Source of the DNA: Schistocerca nitens
Lineage: Eukaryota > Arthropoda > Insecta > Orthoptera > Acrididae
Assembly (NCBI RefSeq): GCF_023898315.1
Contig: NC_064622.1
Coordinates: 74,906,387-74,970,386, forward strand
DNA: 64,000 bases
Direction of reading: 5' to 3'
Shown here: positions 56,190-64,000 of the stretch, piece after piece
Layout: every line of letters begins with the position of its first letter
How positions within the stretch are numbered: the stretch's first letter is position 1
Made by a program: the position numbers and the translations under genes
Notes under the pieces: generated by a model
What the model was told of the DNA's origin: nothing
Database searches by the model: none
What the model saw: only the letters and a program-made list of their open reading frames with translations

Positions 56190-56199
56190 ATCTATAGCA

Positions 56200-56628
56200 A
56201 CTGGCCAGCTGAACTCCGTCGTGTGATATAAATACAATAACCAGGCGGTACTTAGGCAAGGACCAGCCCAACTGTTTTCAGTGACGGTTAAACACTGACA
56301 GTAGCAATCTACAAACAGAACGTATCAGTACTCCAGGCCCTAGTAAGTGTTAATCATCACATCACATACAGCTCTCACTAAGCAAGTTGAAATTGAACAC
56401 ATTCGAGGACAGACTCAGCAGGAGTAGCAACGACCGGCCAAGAAACTGAAGTCAACAGCACAGAACCCAGAAGTCGATTTTGGCCACAATTTACAGCACA
56501 AGCAAAGCCCTCACCCTCTTGCTTGTTCGACGAAACCAGCCACCGCAGATCCCGGTGCCAGGACACATATATCAAGCGAAATATACCAACGGCTTCCCAG
56601 TAACGTGACTTTTACTACGCCGGCGAAA
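56200..56628. other. unassigned sequence
   Basis: No element recognised in this interval between two SINE clusters. Confidence 0.4.
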
Positions 56629-56640
56629 TTTCCTAGCCGG

Positions 56641-56843
56641 TTCAAATGGTTCAAATGGCTCTGAGCACTATGGGACTCAACTGCTGAGGTTATTAGTCCC
56701 CTAGAACTTAGAACTAGTTAAACCTAACTAACTTAAGGACATCACAAACATCCATGCCCGAGGCAGGATTCGAACCTGCGACCGTAGCGGTCTTGCGGTT
56801 CCAGACCGCAGCGCCTTTAACCGCACGGCCACTTCGGCCGGCC
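56641..56843 (-). mobile_element. SINE family 1, minus (head-to-head pair, left)
   Basis: Full-length, nearly identical to 4188-4390. Target duplication TTTCCTAGCCGG at 56629-56640 and 56844-56855. Confidence 0.93.
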
Positions 56844-56850
56844 TTTCCTA

Positions 56851-57046
56851 GCCGGCTGGGGTGGCTATGCGGTTCTAGGCGCTACAGCCTGGAACCGCGA
56901 GACCGCTACGGTCGCAGGTTCGAATCTTGCCTCGGGCATGGATGTGCGTGATGTCCTTAGGTTAGTTAGGTTTAAGTAGTTCTAGGGGACTGATGACCTC
57001 TGAAGTTGAGTCCCATAGTGCTCAGAGCCATTTGAACCATTTGATA
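56851..57046 (+). mobile_element. SINE family 1, plus (head-to-head pair, right)
   Basis: Full-length copy. The target duplication TTTCCTA at 56844-56850 and 57047-57053 overlaps the duplication of the left SINE, so the two inserted at the same site in opposite directions. Confidence 0.9.
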
Positions 57047-57290
57047 TTTCCTACGACGGCACCACCCGGGTAAACAGCCCCTTTTAGATGTGCTCTTCCT
57101 AGCACGGCACCTGTACTGACCGCCAGACTGCTAGGCGTCACAAAGCCAAATTCCACGCTACTTGCTAGAGCTTACCTCTCGCTCCCCAATTGGCCCAGTA
57201 GGTGGCGCCACCGCGCGCTCTGCGCACACCAACGGAAACATGACCCATACCGGTGGCTGGAATATCGCTGGTCGAGCCACACAGCTCAGA

Positions 57291-57470
57291 GGTAAAGCAT
57301 GATCAGTGGTGGTGATTTACGCTTGGTTTCTCGCCTACCTCGAAAAATACCGTCTGCTAGCACATCTTTGGTGTCTACCGAAGAAAAACGCCATAGATGT
57401 GCTAGGAGACGGCATTTCCCGATGGAGAGAGAAACCAAGCGGAAATCACCACCACTGATCATGCTTTACC
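57291..57470. repeat. 180-bp foldback element
   Basis: GGTAAAGCATGATCAGTGG and GGTGATTT (57291 on) are mirrored by AAATCACC and CCACTGATCATGCTTTACC (to 57470). Further in, CTAGCACATCT pairs with AGATGTGCTAG. Arms are about 80-87 bp with about 85-90 percent pairing and a small loop. No SINE or transposase sequence, and no TIR-type flank duplication found. Confidence 0.85.
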
Positions 57471-58383
57471 GCAGTAAAGCGAAACGCGTCTGGTGAAAAA
57501 AGAAAACCACGCATTTTCTTGTGGTAACAGAACGGAAATATTCTCAGGGACGGATAATCAGTTTGACCAAATATCACTTGCGTAGATACTTTTCGTTCGG
57601 ACATCGTACCGTGAAATCTTCAAACTGCCGCGTCGCGATCGGTCATGTACACGCTCGTGAAAATAACTAGTTACTCTACTGGAATAGATCCGTACCAGTT
57701 CCAAAAACTGTGCCACTTGTCTACCTTATAACAACCTAACTGAGCAATGGATTTCGTGTGTTTGCACTCCAGCCATTTGAGAAGCGAAATTAGCGTGACG
57801 ACAACAGACTTCATTATACTTCAGTTGGCTATGTAGCTGTAGTGTCAATAAATAACTACGTCCAACACATCATAATATCCGTTTTGAACACTATAGCCCA
57901 AATTTGCAGTCTTTTTACTAACTGAATATTTTTTGATTCTCCAGATAACTTTGGATCTTATTGTGAGTATGTTATCCAAACTGGACACATTAACATTACT
58001 GGACCATATTTTTAGCTAACAATGCGAGAACCGAGAGGGCAACCGCCGCAGAAAAACCCGGTGCCTCGTGTTTTGGCACACGGTCATAAAGTATCTAATC
58101 TCATTCCTGTCTTTACGTGACGCAGTGCAGAATTCGAAGCGACGAAGATACGTAAGTTTCTTCAGGAAATGTTATACCGCGGGCGTGTCATAAGCAGCAG
58201 CACGTGAACAGCCGACTAGGTCCGCCGTTTCCGCCGTTTAGCAGGTACCGAGCAAAAACAATCAGCAGCTTTGTCAATGCCGCCTATGTCAGTGGATTTC
58301 CTCATTTGAGACCCGTATCTGCTCTACTTATATACGGTCCTTACCGAGTCATGTGGCGCTTCTCCACCAGTAAACCCAGTGAG
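57471..58383. other. unassigned sequence
   Basis: Nothing recognised. ORFs are 65 codons or shorter. Confidence 0.4.
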
Positions 58384-58394
58384 TAGTGGTCATG

Positions 58395-58594
58395 GCCGGC
58401 CTGTGTGACCGAGCGATTCCAGGCGCTTCAGTCTGGAAAAGCGCGACCGCTAGGGTCGCAGGTTCGAATCCTGACTCGGGCATGGATGTGTGTCATGTCC
58501 TTAGCTTAGTTAGATTTAAGTAGTTCTAAGTTCTAGGGGACTGATGACCTCAGATAATAAGTACCATAGTGCTCAGAGCCATTTGAACCAGTTT
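58395..58594 (+). mobile_element. SINE family 1, plus
   Basis: Full-length copy with an 11-bp target duplication TAGTGGTCATG at 58384-58394 and 58595-58605. It lies 15 bp from the 3' end of the next LINE. Confidence 0.93.
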
Positions 58595-58641
58595 TAGTGG
58601 TCATGACGTTTTGTTTCATCATGTTGTTGTTGTTGTGGTCT

Positions 58642-59697
58642 TCAGCCCTGAGACTGGTTTGATGCATCTCTCCATGCTACTCTATCCTGTGCAAGCTTCT
58701 TCATCTCCCAGTACCTACTGCAGCCTACACCCTTCTGAATCTGCTTAGTGTATTCATCTCTTGGTCTCCCTCTACGATTTTTACCCTCCACGCTGCCCTC
58801 CAATACTAAATTAGTGATCCCTCGATGTCCCAGAACATGTCCTATCAAACGATCCCTTCTTCTAGTCAAATTGTGAAACAAGCTCCTCTTCTCCTCAATT
58901 CTATTCAACACCTCTTCATTAGTTATGTGATCCACCCATCTAATCTTCAGCATTCTTCTGTAGCACCACATTTCGAAGGCTTCTATTCTCTTCTTGTCCA
59001 AACTATTTATCGTCCACGTTTCACTTCCATACATGGCTACACTCCATACAAATATTTTCAGAAATGACTTCCTGACACTTAAATCTATACTCGATGTTAA
59101 CAAATGTTTCTTCTTCAGAGACGCTTTCCTTGCCATTGCCAGTCTACATTTTATATCATCTCTACTTTGACCATCATCAGTTATTTTGCTCCCTAAGTAG
59201 CAAAACTCTTTTACTACTTTAAGTGTCTCATTTCCTAATCTAATTCCCTCAGCATCACCCGACTTAATTCGATTACATTCCATTATCCTCGTTTTGCTTT
59301 TGTTGATGTTCATCTTATACTGCCCTTTCAAGACCCTGTCCATTCCCTTCAACTGCTCTTCCAAGTCCTTTGCTGTCTCTGACAGAATTACAATGTCATC
59401 GGCGAACCTCAAAGTTTTTATTTCTTCTCCCTGGATTTTAATACCTACTCTGAACTTTTCTTTTGTTTCCTTTACTTCTTGCTCAATATACAGATTGAAT
59501 AACATCGGGGAGATGCTACAACCCTGTATCACTCCCTTCCCAACCACTGCTTCCCTTTCATGTCCCTCGAGTCTTATGACTGCCATCTGGTTTCTGTACA
59601 AATTGTAAATAGCCTTACGCTCCCTGTATTTTACCCCTACCACCTTCAGAATTTGAAACAGAGTATTCCAGTCAACATTGTCAAAAGCTTTCTCCAA
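58642..59697 (-). pseudogene. LINE reverse transcriptase and C-terminal domain
   Basis: 351 codons without interruption: MEKAFDNVDW (block A, preceded in the same element by SVDL-type sequence), GKGVIQGCSISPMLFNLYIE (block B), KTLRFADDIVILSETAKDLE (FADD), EFCYLGSKITDDGQS, SLDKKRIEAFEMWCYRRML and a C-terminal segment RRRDRLIGHVLGHRG...NRRGRPRDEYTKQIQ. All RT core motifs are intact. The ORF opens only after the stop at 59788. Confidence 0.92.
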
Positions 59698-59787
59698 GTC
59701 TACAAATGCTAGAAACGTAGGTTTGCCTTTCCCTAGGGTCAGTATTGCCTCACGTGTTCCAACATTTCTACGGAATCCAAACTGATC

Positions 59788-60815
59788 TTACCCGATGTCG
59801 GCGTCTATCAGTTTTTCCATTCGTCTGTAAAGAATTCGCGTTAGTATTTTGCACCCGTGACTTATTAAACTGATAGTTCGGTAACTTTCACATCTGTCAA
59901 CACCTGCTTTCTTTGGGATTGGAATTATTATATTCTTCTTGAAGTCTGAGGGTATTTCGCCTGTCTCATACATGTTGGTCACCAGATGGTAGAGTTTTGT
60001 CAGGACTGGCTCTCCCAAGGCTGTCAGTAGTTCTAATGGAATGTTGTCTACTCCGGGGGCCTTGTTTCGACTCAGGTCTTTCAGTGCTCTGTCAAACTCT
60101 TCACGCAGTATCATATCTCCCACTTCATCTTCATCTACATCCTCTTCCATTTCCATAATATTGTCCTCAAGTACATCGCCCTTCCATCTTTCTGCCTTCC
60201 GTTCTTTGCTTAGAACTGGGTTTCCATCAAAGCTCTTGATATTGATGCAAGTGGTTCCCCTTTCTCCAAATGTCTCTTTAAGTTTCCTGTACGCAGTATC
60301 TATCTTACCCGTAGTGAGATAAGCCTCTACATCCTTGCATTTGTCCTCTAGCCATCCCTGCTTAGCCATTTTGCACTTCCTGTCGATATCATTTTTGAGA
60401 CGTTTGTATTCCTTTTTGCCTGCTTCATTTACTGCATTGTTATATTTTCTCCTTTCATCAATTAAATTCAATATTTCTTCTGTTACCCAAGGGTTTGTAC
60501 TAGCCCTCGTCTTTTTACCTATTTGATCCTCTGCTGCCTTCACTATATCATCCCTCAAAGTTACCCATTCTTCTTCTACTGTATTTCTTTCCCCCATTCC
60601 TGTCAATTGTTCCCTTATGCTCTCCCTGAAACTCTGTACAACCTCTGGTTCTTTCAGTTTATCCAGGTCCCATCTCCTTAAATTCCCACCTTTTTGCAGT
60701 TTCTTCATTTTTAATATAGAGTTCATAACCAATAGATTGTGGTCAGAGTCCACATCTGCCCCTGGAAATGTCTTACAATTTAAAACCTGGTTCCTAAATC
60801 TCTGTCTTACCATTA
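59788..60815 (-). pseudogene. LINE endonuclease end, linker and RT fingers
   Basis: Downstream of the Tc1 insert: MVRQRFRNQVLNCKTFPGAD, VDSDHNLLVMN (catalytic SDH of the endonuclease), a linker with NPWVTEEILNLIDERRKYNN, then NKAPGVDNIPLELLTALGEP and CKILTRILYRRMEKL. It ends at a TAA where the relatives at 35990 and other copies have a Glu codon (LSEDQFGFRR), so one substitution separates it from the RT ORF. Confidence 0.92.
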
Positions 60816-60817
60816 TA

Positions 60818-62239
60818 CACTCCTGGAAATTGAAATAAGAACACCGTGAATTCATTGTCCCAGGAAGGGGAAACTTTATTGACACATTCCTGGGGTCAGA
60901 TACATCACATGATCACACTGACAGAACCACAGGCACATAGACACAGGCAACAGAGCATGCACAATGTCGGCACTAGTACAGTGTATATCCACCTTTCGCA
61001 GCAATGCAGGCTGCTATTCTCCCATGGAGACGATCGTAGAGATGCTGGATGTAGTCCTGTGGAACGGCTTGCCATGCCATTTCCACCTGGCGCCTCAGTT
61101 GGACCAGCGTTCGTGCTGGACGTGCAGACCGCGTGAGACGACGCTTCATCCAGTCCCAAACATGCTCAATGGGGGACAGATCCGGAGATCTTGCTGGCCA
61201 GGGTAGTTCACTTACACCTTCTAGAGCACGTTGGGTGGCACGGGATACATGCGCACGTGCATTGTCCTGTTGGAACAGCAAGTTCCCTTGCCGGTCTAGG
61301 AATGGTAGAACGATGGGTTCGATGACGGTTTGGATGTTCCGTGCACTATTCAGTGTCCCCTCGACGATCACCAGTGGTGTACGGCCAGTGTAGGAGATCG
61401 CTCCCCACACCATGATGCCGGGTGTTGGCTCTGTGTGCCTCGGTCGTATGCAGTCCTGATTGTGGCGCTCACCTGCACGGCGCCAAACGCGCATACGACC
61501 ATCATTGGCACCAAGGCAGAAGCGACTCTCATCGCTGAAAACGACACGTCTCCATTCGTCCTTCCATTCACGCCTGTCGCGACACCACTGGAGGCGGGCT
61601 GCACGATGTTGGGGCGTGAGCGGAAGACGGCCTAACGGTGTGCGGGACCGTAGCCCAGCTTCATGGAGACGGTTGCGAATGGTCCTCGCCGATACCCCAG
61701 GAGCAACAGTGTCCCTAATTTGCTGGGAAGTGGCGGTGCGGTCCCCTACGGCACTGCGTAGGATCCTACGGTCTTGGCGTGCATCCGTGCGTCGCTGCGG
61801 TCCGGTCCCAGGTCGACGGGCACGTGCACCTTCCGCCGACCACTGGCGACAACATCGATGTACTGTGGAGACCTCACGCCCCACGTGTTGAGCAATTCGG
61901 CGGTACGTCCACCCGGCCTCCCGCATGCCCACTATACGCCCTCGCTCAAAGTCCGTCAACTGCACATACGGTTCACGTCCACGCTGTCGCGGCATGCTAC
62001 CAGTGTTAAAGACTGCGATGGAGCTCCGTATGCCACGGCAAACTGGCTGACACTGACGGCGGCGGTGCACAAATGCTGCGCAGCTAGCGCCATTCGACGG
62101 CCAACACCGCGGGTCCTGGTGTGTCCGCTGTGCCGTGCGTGTGATCTTTGCTTGTACAGCCCTCTCGCAGTGTCCGGAGCAAGTATGGTGGGTCTGACAC
62201 ACCGGTGTCAATGTGTTCTTTTTTCCATATCCAGGAGTG
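60818..62239 (-). mobile_element. Tc1-like transposon with intact transposase ORF
   Basis: Termini CACTCCTGGAAATTGAAAT (60818) and, on the minus strand from 62239, CACTCCTGGATATGGAAAA, both continuing to AAGAACAC, so TIRs are about 27 bp with a few mismatches. TA at 60816-60817 and 62240-62241. Length 1422 bp. It interrupts the LINE cleanly. Among the Tc1/mariner copies here it is the only one with an uninterrupted transposase. Confidence 0.96.
60973..61995 (-). CDS. Tc1-like transposase, 340 aa, intact
   Basis: Catalyses cut-and-paste transposition at TA sites: it binds the TIRs, excises the element and inserts it. The start MPRQRGREPY at 61995 was chosen because it opens the paired helix-turn-helix region (FERGRIVGMREAGWTYRRIA at 16-35, then RTIRNRLHEAGLRSR at 104-118). 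Catalytic residues are visible: D155 in VVFSDESRF, D244 in FQQDNARAH and E277 in PDLSPIEHVW. I count 32 residues between D244 and E277, two fewer than the classical 34. GRMRVWRR and GIMVWGAISYTGR are typical for the family. No stop or frameshift; 340 residues is a normal length. In-frame sequence continues upstream into the LINE endonuclease (see findings). Whether it is expressed is unknown. Confidence 0.95.
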   Translation of the reverse strand: MPRQRGREPYVQLTDFERGRIVGMREAGWTYRRIAQHVGREVSTVHRCCRQWSAEGARARRPGTGPQRRTDARQDRRILRSAVGDRTATSQQIRDTVAPGVSARTIRNRLHEAGLRSRTPLGRLPLTPQHRAARLQWCRDRREWKDEWRRVVFSDESRFCLGANDGRMRVWRRAGERHNQDCIRPRHTEPTPGIMVWGAISYTGRTPLVIVEGTLNSARNIQTVIEPIVLPFLDRQGNLLFQQDNARAHVSRATQRALEGVSELPWPARSPDLSPIEHVWDWMKRRLTRSARPARTLVQLRRQVEMAWQAVPQDYIQHLYDRLHGRIAACIAAKGGYTLY

Positions 62240-62241
62240 TA

Positions 62242-62961
62242 TAATCTATCATGGTTCTTACATGTATACAACCTTCTTGCATGATTCTTAAACCAAGTGT
62301 TAGCTATGATTAAGTTATGCTCTGCGCAAAATTCTACCAGACGGCTTCCTCTTCCATTTCTTAGCCCCAATCCATATTCACCTACTATGTTTCCTTCTCT
62401 CCCTTTTCCTACGCTTGAATTCCAGTCACCCATGACTATTAAATTTTCGTCTCCTTTCACTACCTGAATAATTTCTTTTATCTCATCATACATTTCATCG
62501 ATTTCTTCGTCATCTGCAGAGCTAGTTGGCATATAAACTTGTACTACTGTAGTAGGCGTGGGCTTCGTGTCCATCGTGGCCACAATAATGCGTTCACTAT
62601 GCTGTTTGTAGTAGCTTACCTGCACTCCTATTTTTTTATTCATTATCAAACCTACTCCTGCATTACCCCTATTTGATTTTATATTTATAACCCTGTATTC
62701 ACCTGACCAAAAGTCTTGTTCCTCCTGCCACCGAGCTTCACTAATTCCCACTATATCTAACTTTAACCTATCCATTTCTCTTTTTAAAGTTTCTAACCTA
62801 CCTGCCCGATTAAGGGATCTGACATTCCACGCTCCGATCCGTAGAACGCGAGCTTTCTGTCTCCTGATAACAACGTCCTCCTGAGTAGTCCCCGCCCGGA
62901 GATCCGAATGGGGGACTATTTTACCTGCGGAATATTTTACCCAAGAGGATGCCATCATCAT
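62242..62961 (-). pseudogene. LINE AP-endonuclease domain
   Basis: MMMASSWVKYSAGKIVPHSD, then GAWNVRSLNRAG, VGISEARWQEEQDFWSGEYR (catalytic Glu), VQVYMPTSSADDEEID, VMGDWNSSVGKGREGN (catalytic Asp and Asn of GDWN intact) and NLIIANTWFKNHARR. About 240 residues before the Tc1 terminus. Close to the insert the sequence is altered (CKNHDRLYT instead of a WKSPGDTRRYQ-type stretch), which suggests a small indel. Confidence 0.9.
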
Positions 62962-63262
62962 TTAATCATACAGTAAAGCTGCATGCCCTCGGGAAAAATT
63001 GCGGCTGTAGTTTCCCCTTGCTTTCAGCCGTTCGCAGTACCAGAACAGCAAGGCTATTTTGGTTAATGTTACAAGGCCAGATCAGTCATTCATCCAGACT
63101 GTTGCCCCTGCAACTACTGAAAAGTCTGCTGCCCCTCTTCAGGTACCACACGTTTGTCTGGCCTCTCAACAGATACCCCTCCGTTGTGGTTGCACCTACG
63201 GTACGGCTATCTGTATCGTTGAGGCACGCAAGCCTCCCCACCAACGCCAAGGTCCGTGGTTC

Positions 63263-64000
63263 TTTGATGTACGTTATTATTGGCTACAACGATAGTCTCC
63301 CCAGCTCAAATAACATTCATTTAGGGTTTCAACGATGTGACTAGCATTATTTTCTTTGCGGTCCACTACTTTAGTCACTATGTCTAATGATGCAATGCAT
63401 TTCAACCATTATATACTGTGGTTATTGGCGTTCTGTAATGAACTGCATCCTTAACTAAATATTTTACCTATCTGTTCGTAGATAAGGTTGTAAGATAGCA
63501 AGATTTTACTGCCATACATTTAATATTCTGTATTCTTTGCATTTATGCAATCGAGTTGTTAACTGTTTCATTGGCTGATACTGGCTAGCAGCACGTATAA
63601 TGACCTTCTGTAATACCGCATGTCTGGCAGTTAAGTAGGGCTGAGCATTGACAGAAAGGGCGAAAGGGCGACATGGGCTACGCATTCCTCAGAAGCTGTT
63701 ATTGGGTAAAGACGGCCTGGGAAGAGAGCTGTCGTGTTCTGCAGGGGTGGACATTTACTGCCCTGAAAGAGAGCAGAGTGTCGAACAGGTGGTTTACACT
63801 CCTGGAAGCCACAGAACCCTCATAATACAGATAGTGCGAATGGGAGGTTGCACTCTAACGGGACAAAAATAATCAGAATTGTGGCCCTGGCAAAAGAGCG
63901 TCAGGGATGGAGCAAGACGAAAATACCTGCTTTTTAAGATCGGATACGAAACCCTCACCCCTCCTAATAGTCGTGGAGGTCTTGAACTAGTCCACGTATG
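63263..64000. other. unassigned sequence
   Basis: A 74-codon ORF at 63648-63872 has no recognised motif. No SINE or LINE body seen up to the window end. Confidence 0.4.

Larger units (their letters stand above)
58619..63262 (-). mobile_element. near-full-length RTE-like LINE split by a Tc1-like element
   Basis: 5' end at about 63262 (minus strand GAACCACGGACCTTGGCG), leader of about 300 bp, ORF start at 62961, 3' terminus at 58619 with (CAA)n after CAGTCTCAGGGCTGAAGACC. Without the 1422-bp Tc1-like insert and its TA it is about 3.2 kb, the usual size of an RTE-clade element with one ORF. The insertion site is shown by intact LINE relatives (GATTATATAATG at about 34938 and 46938). Besides the insert I see one nonsense codon, a frameshifted segment near 62260-62290 and a 24-bp in-frame deletion. 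Confidence 0.95.

Noticed and set aside
58395..58480. Possible tRNA genes at the SINE heads (A box, B box and variable-arm-like GCGACCGCTACGGTCGC)
   Set aside because: The same head occurs in about fourteen copies with the same non-tRNA body and target duplications. These are SINE promoters, not tRNA genes.
60846..62244. Plus-strand ORFs of up to 156 codons between 60846 and 62244
   Set aside because: They are antisense shadows of the intact Tc1-like transposase on the minus strand.
1..64000. CRISPR array, prophage, operon, riboswitch or other prokaryotic system
   Set aside because: No regularly spaced repeats, no ribosome-binding-site-led gene clusters and no bacterial gene families; the whole window is eukaryotic transposon-rich DNA.

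Overview
This window reads as nuclear DNA of a large, repeat-rich insect genome, most likely an acridid grasshopper of the Schistocerca type. The main evidence is about sixteen copies of one tRNA-derived SINE (Pol III A box TGGCCGAGCGGTTC, B box GGTTCGAATCC, and a body with CCTTAGGTTAGTTAGG). With them come many Tc1/mariner copies, several non-LTR retrotransposons, a Penelope-like element and LTR relics. The organism name is inference. I found no host gene: no spliced exon series, no bacterial-style operon, no tRNA or rRNA gene, no CRISPR array. Nearly every long ORF is a transposon product or its antisense shadow.

Layout. 0.7-1.2 kb: mariner relic. 2.4-6.8 kb: decayed RTE-like LINE pieces in both orientations, interrupted by a foldback element and two SINEs. 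8.2-10.9 kb: a Tc1-like element holding a solo-LTR-like insert that itself holds a SINE. 12.3-14.5 kb: two unrelated non-LTR RT relics and three SINEs. 14.8-16.3 kb: a TTAA-flanked DNA transposon. 17.2-22.2 kb: two Tc1-like elements and a mariner-like element with about DD41D spacing. 22.4-24.5 kb: unclassified repeat-like sequence with two SINEs. 25.5-28.3 kb: GA-rich low complexity and mariner relics. 30.6-32.4 kb: a mariner-like element carrying a SINE/Gag/SINE composite. 34.9-36.9 kb: an RTE-like LINE without its catalytic core. 37.8-39.8 kb: mariner, Tc1 and LINE scraps. 40.2-44.0 kb: a Penelope-like element (RT plus GIY-YIG), then a mariner inserted between two 70-bp direct repeats. 45.3-47.8 kb: a foldback element and an RTE-like LINE lacking its 3' half. 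47.8-50.7 kb: GC-rich then AT-rich sequence without a recognisable gene. 50.75-52.3 kb: a CR1/Jockey-like LINE. 52.9-58.6 kb: five SINEs, a solo LTR and a foldback. 58.6-63.3 kb: a near-full-length RTE-like LINE split by a Tc1-like element whose 340-codon transposase ORF is intact.

How the parts work together. These are parasites inserted into one another, and the nesting gives their relative ages. LINEs supply the endonuclease/RT machinery that SINEs borrow, seen as 10-13 bp target-site duplications at most SINEs. Tc1/mariner copies use TA targets. The one apparently intact transposase is at 60973-61995.

The most unusual signals are hammerhead-ribozyme-like cores (CUGANGA, helix II, GAAA) in opposite arms of two inverted-repeat elements (3039-3308 and 45342-45646), with further relics near the Penelope-like element; a TTAA transposon; and a LINE endonuclease reading in frame through a TIR into a Tc1 transposase.
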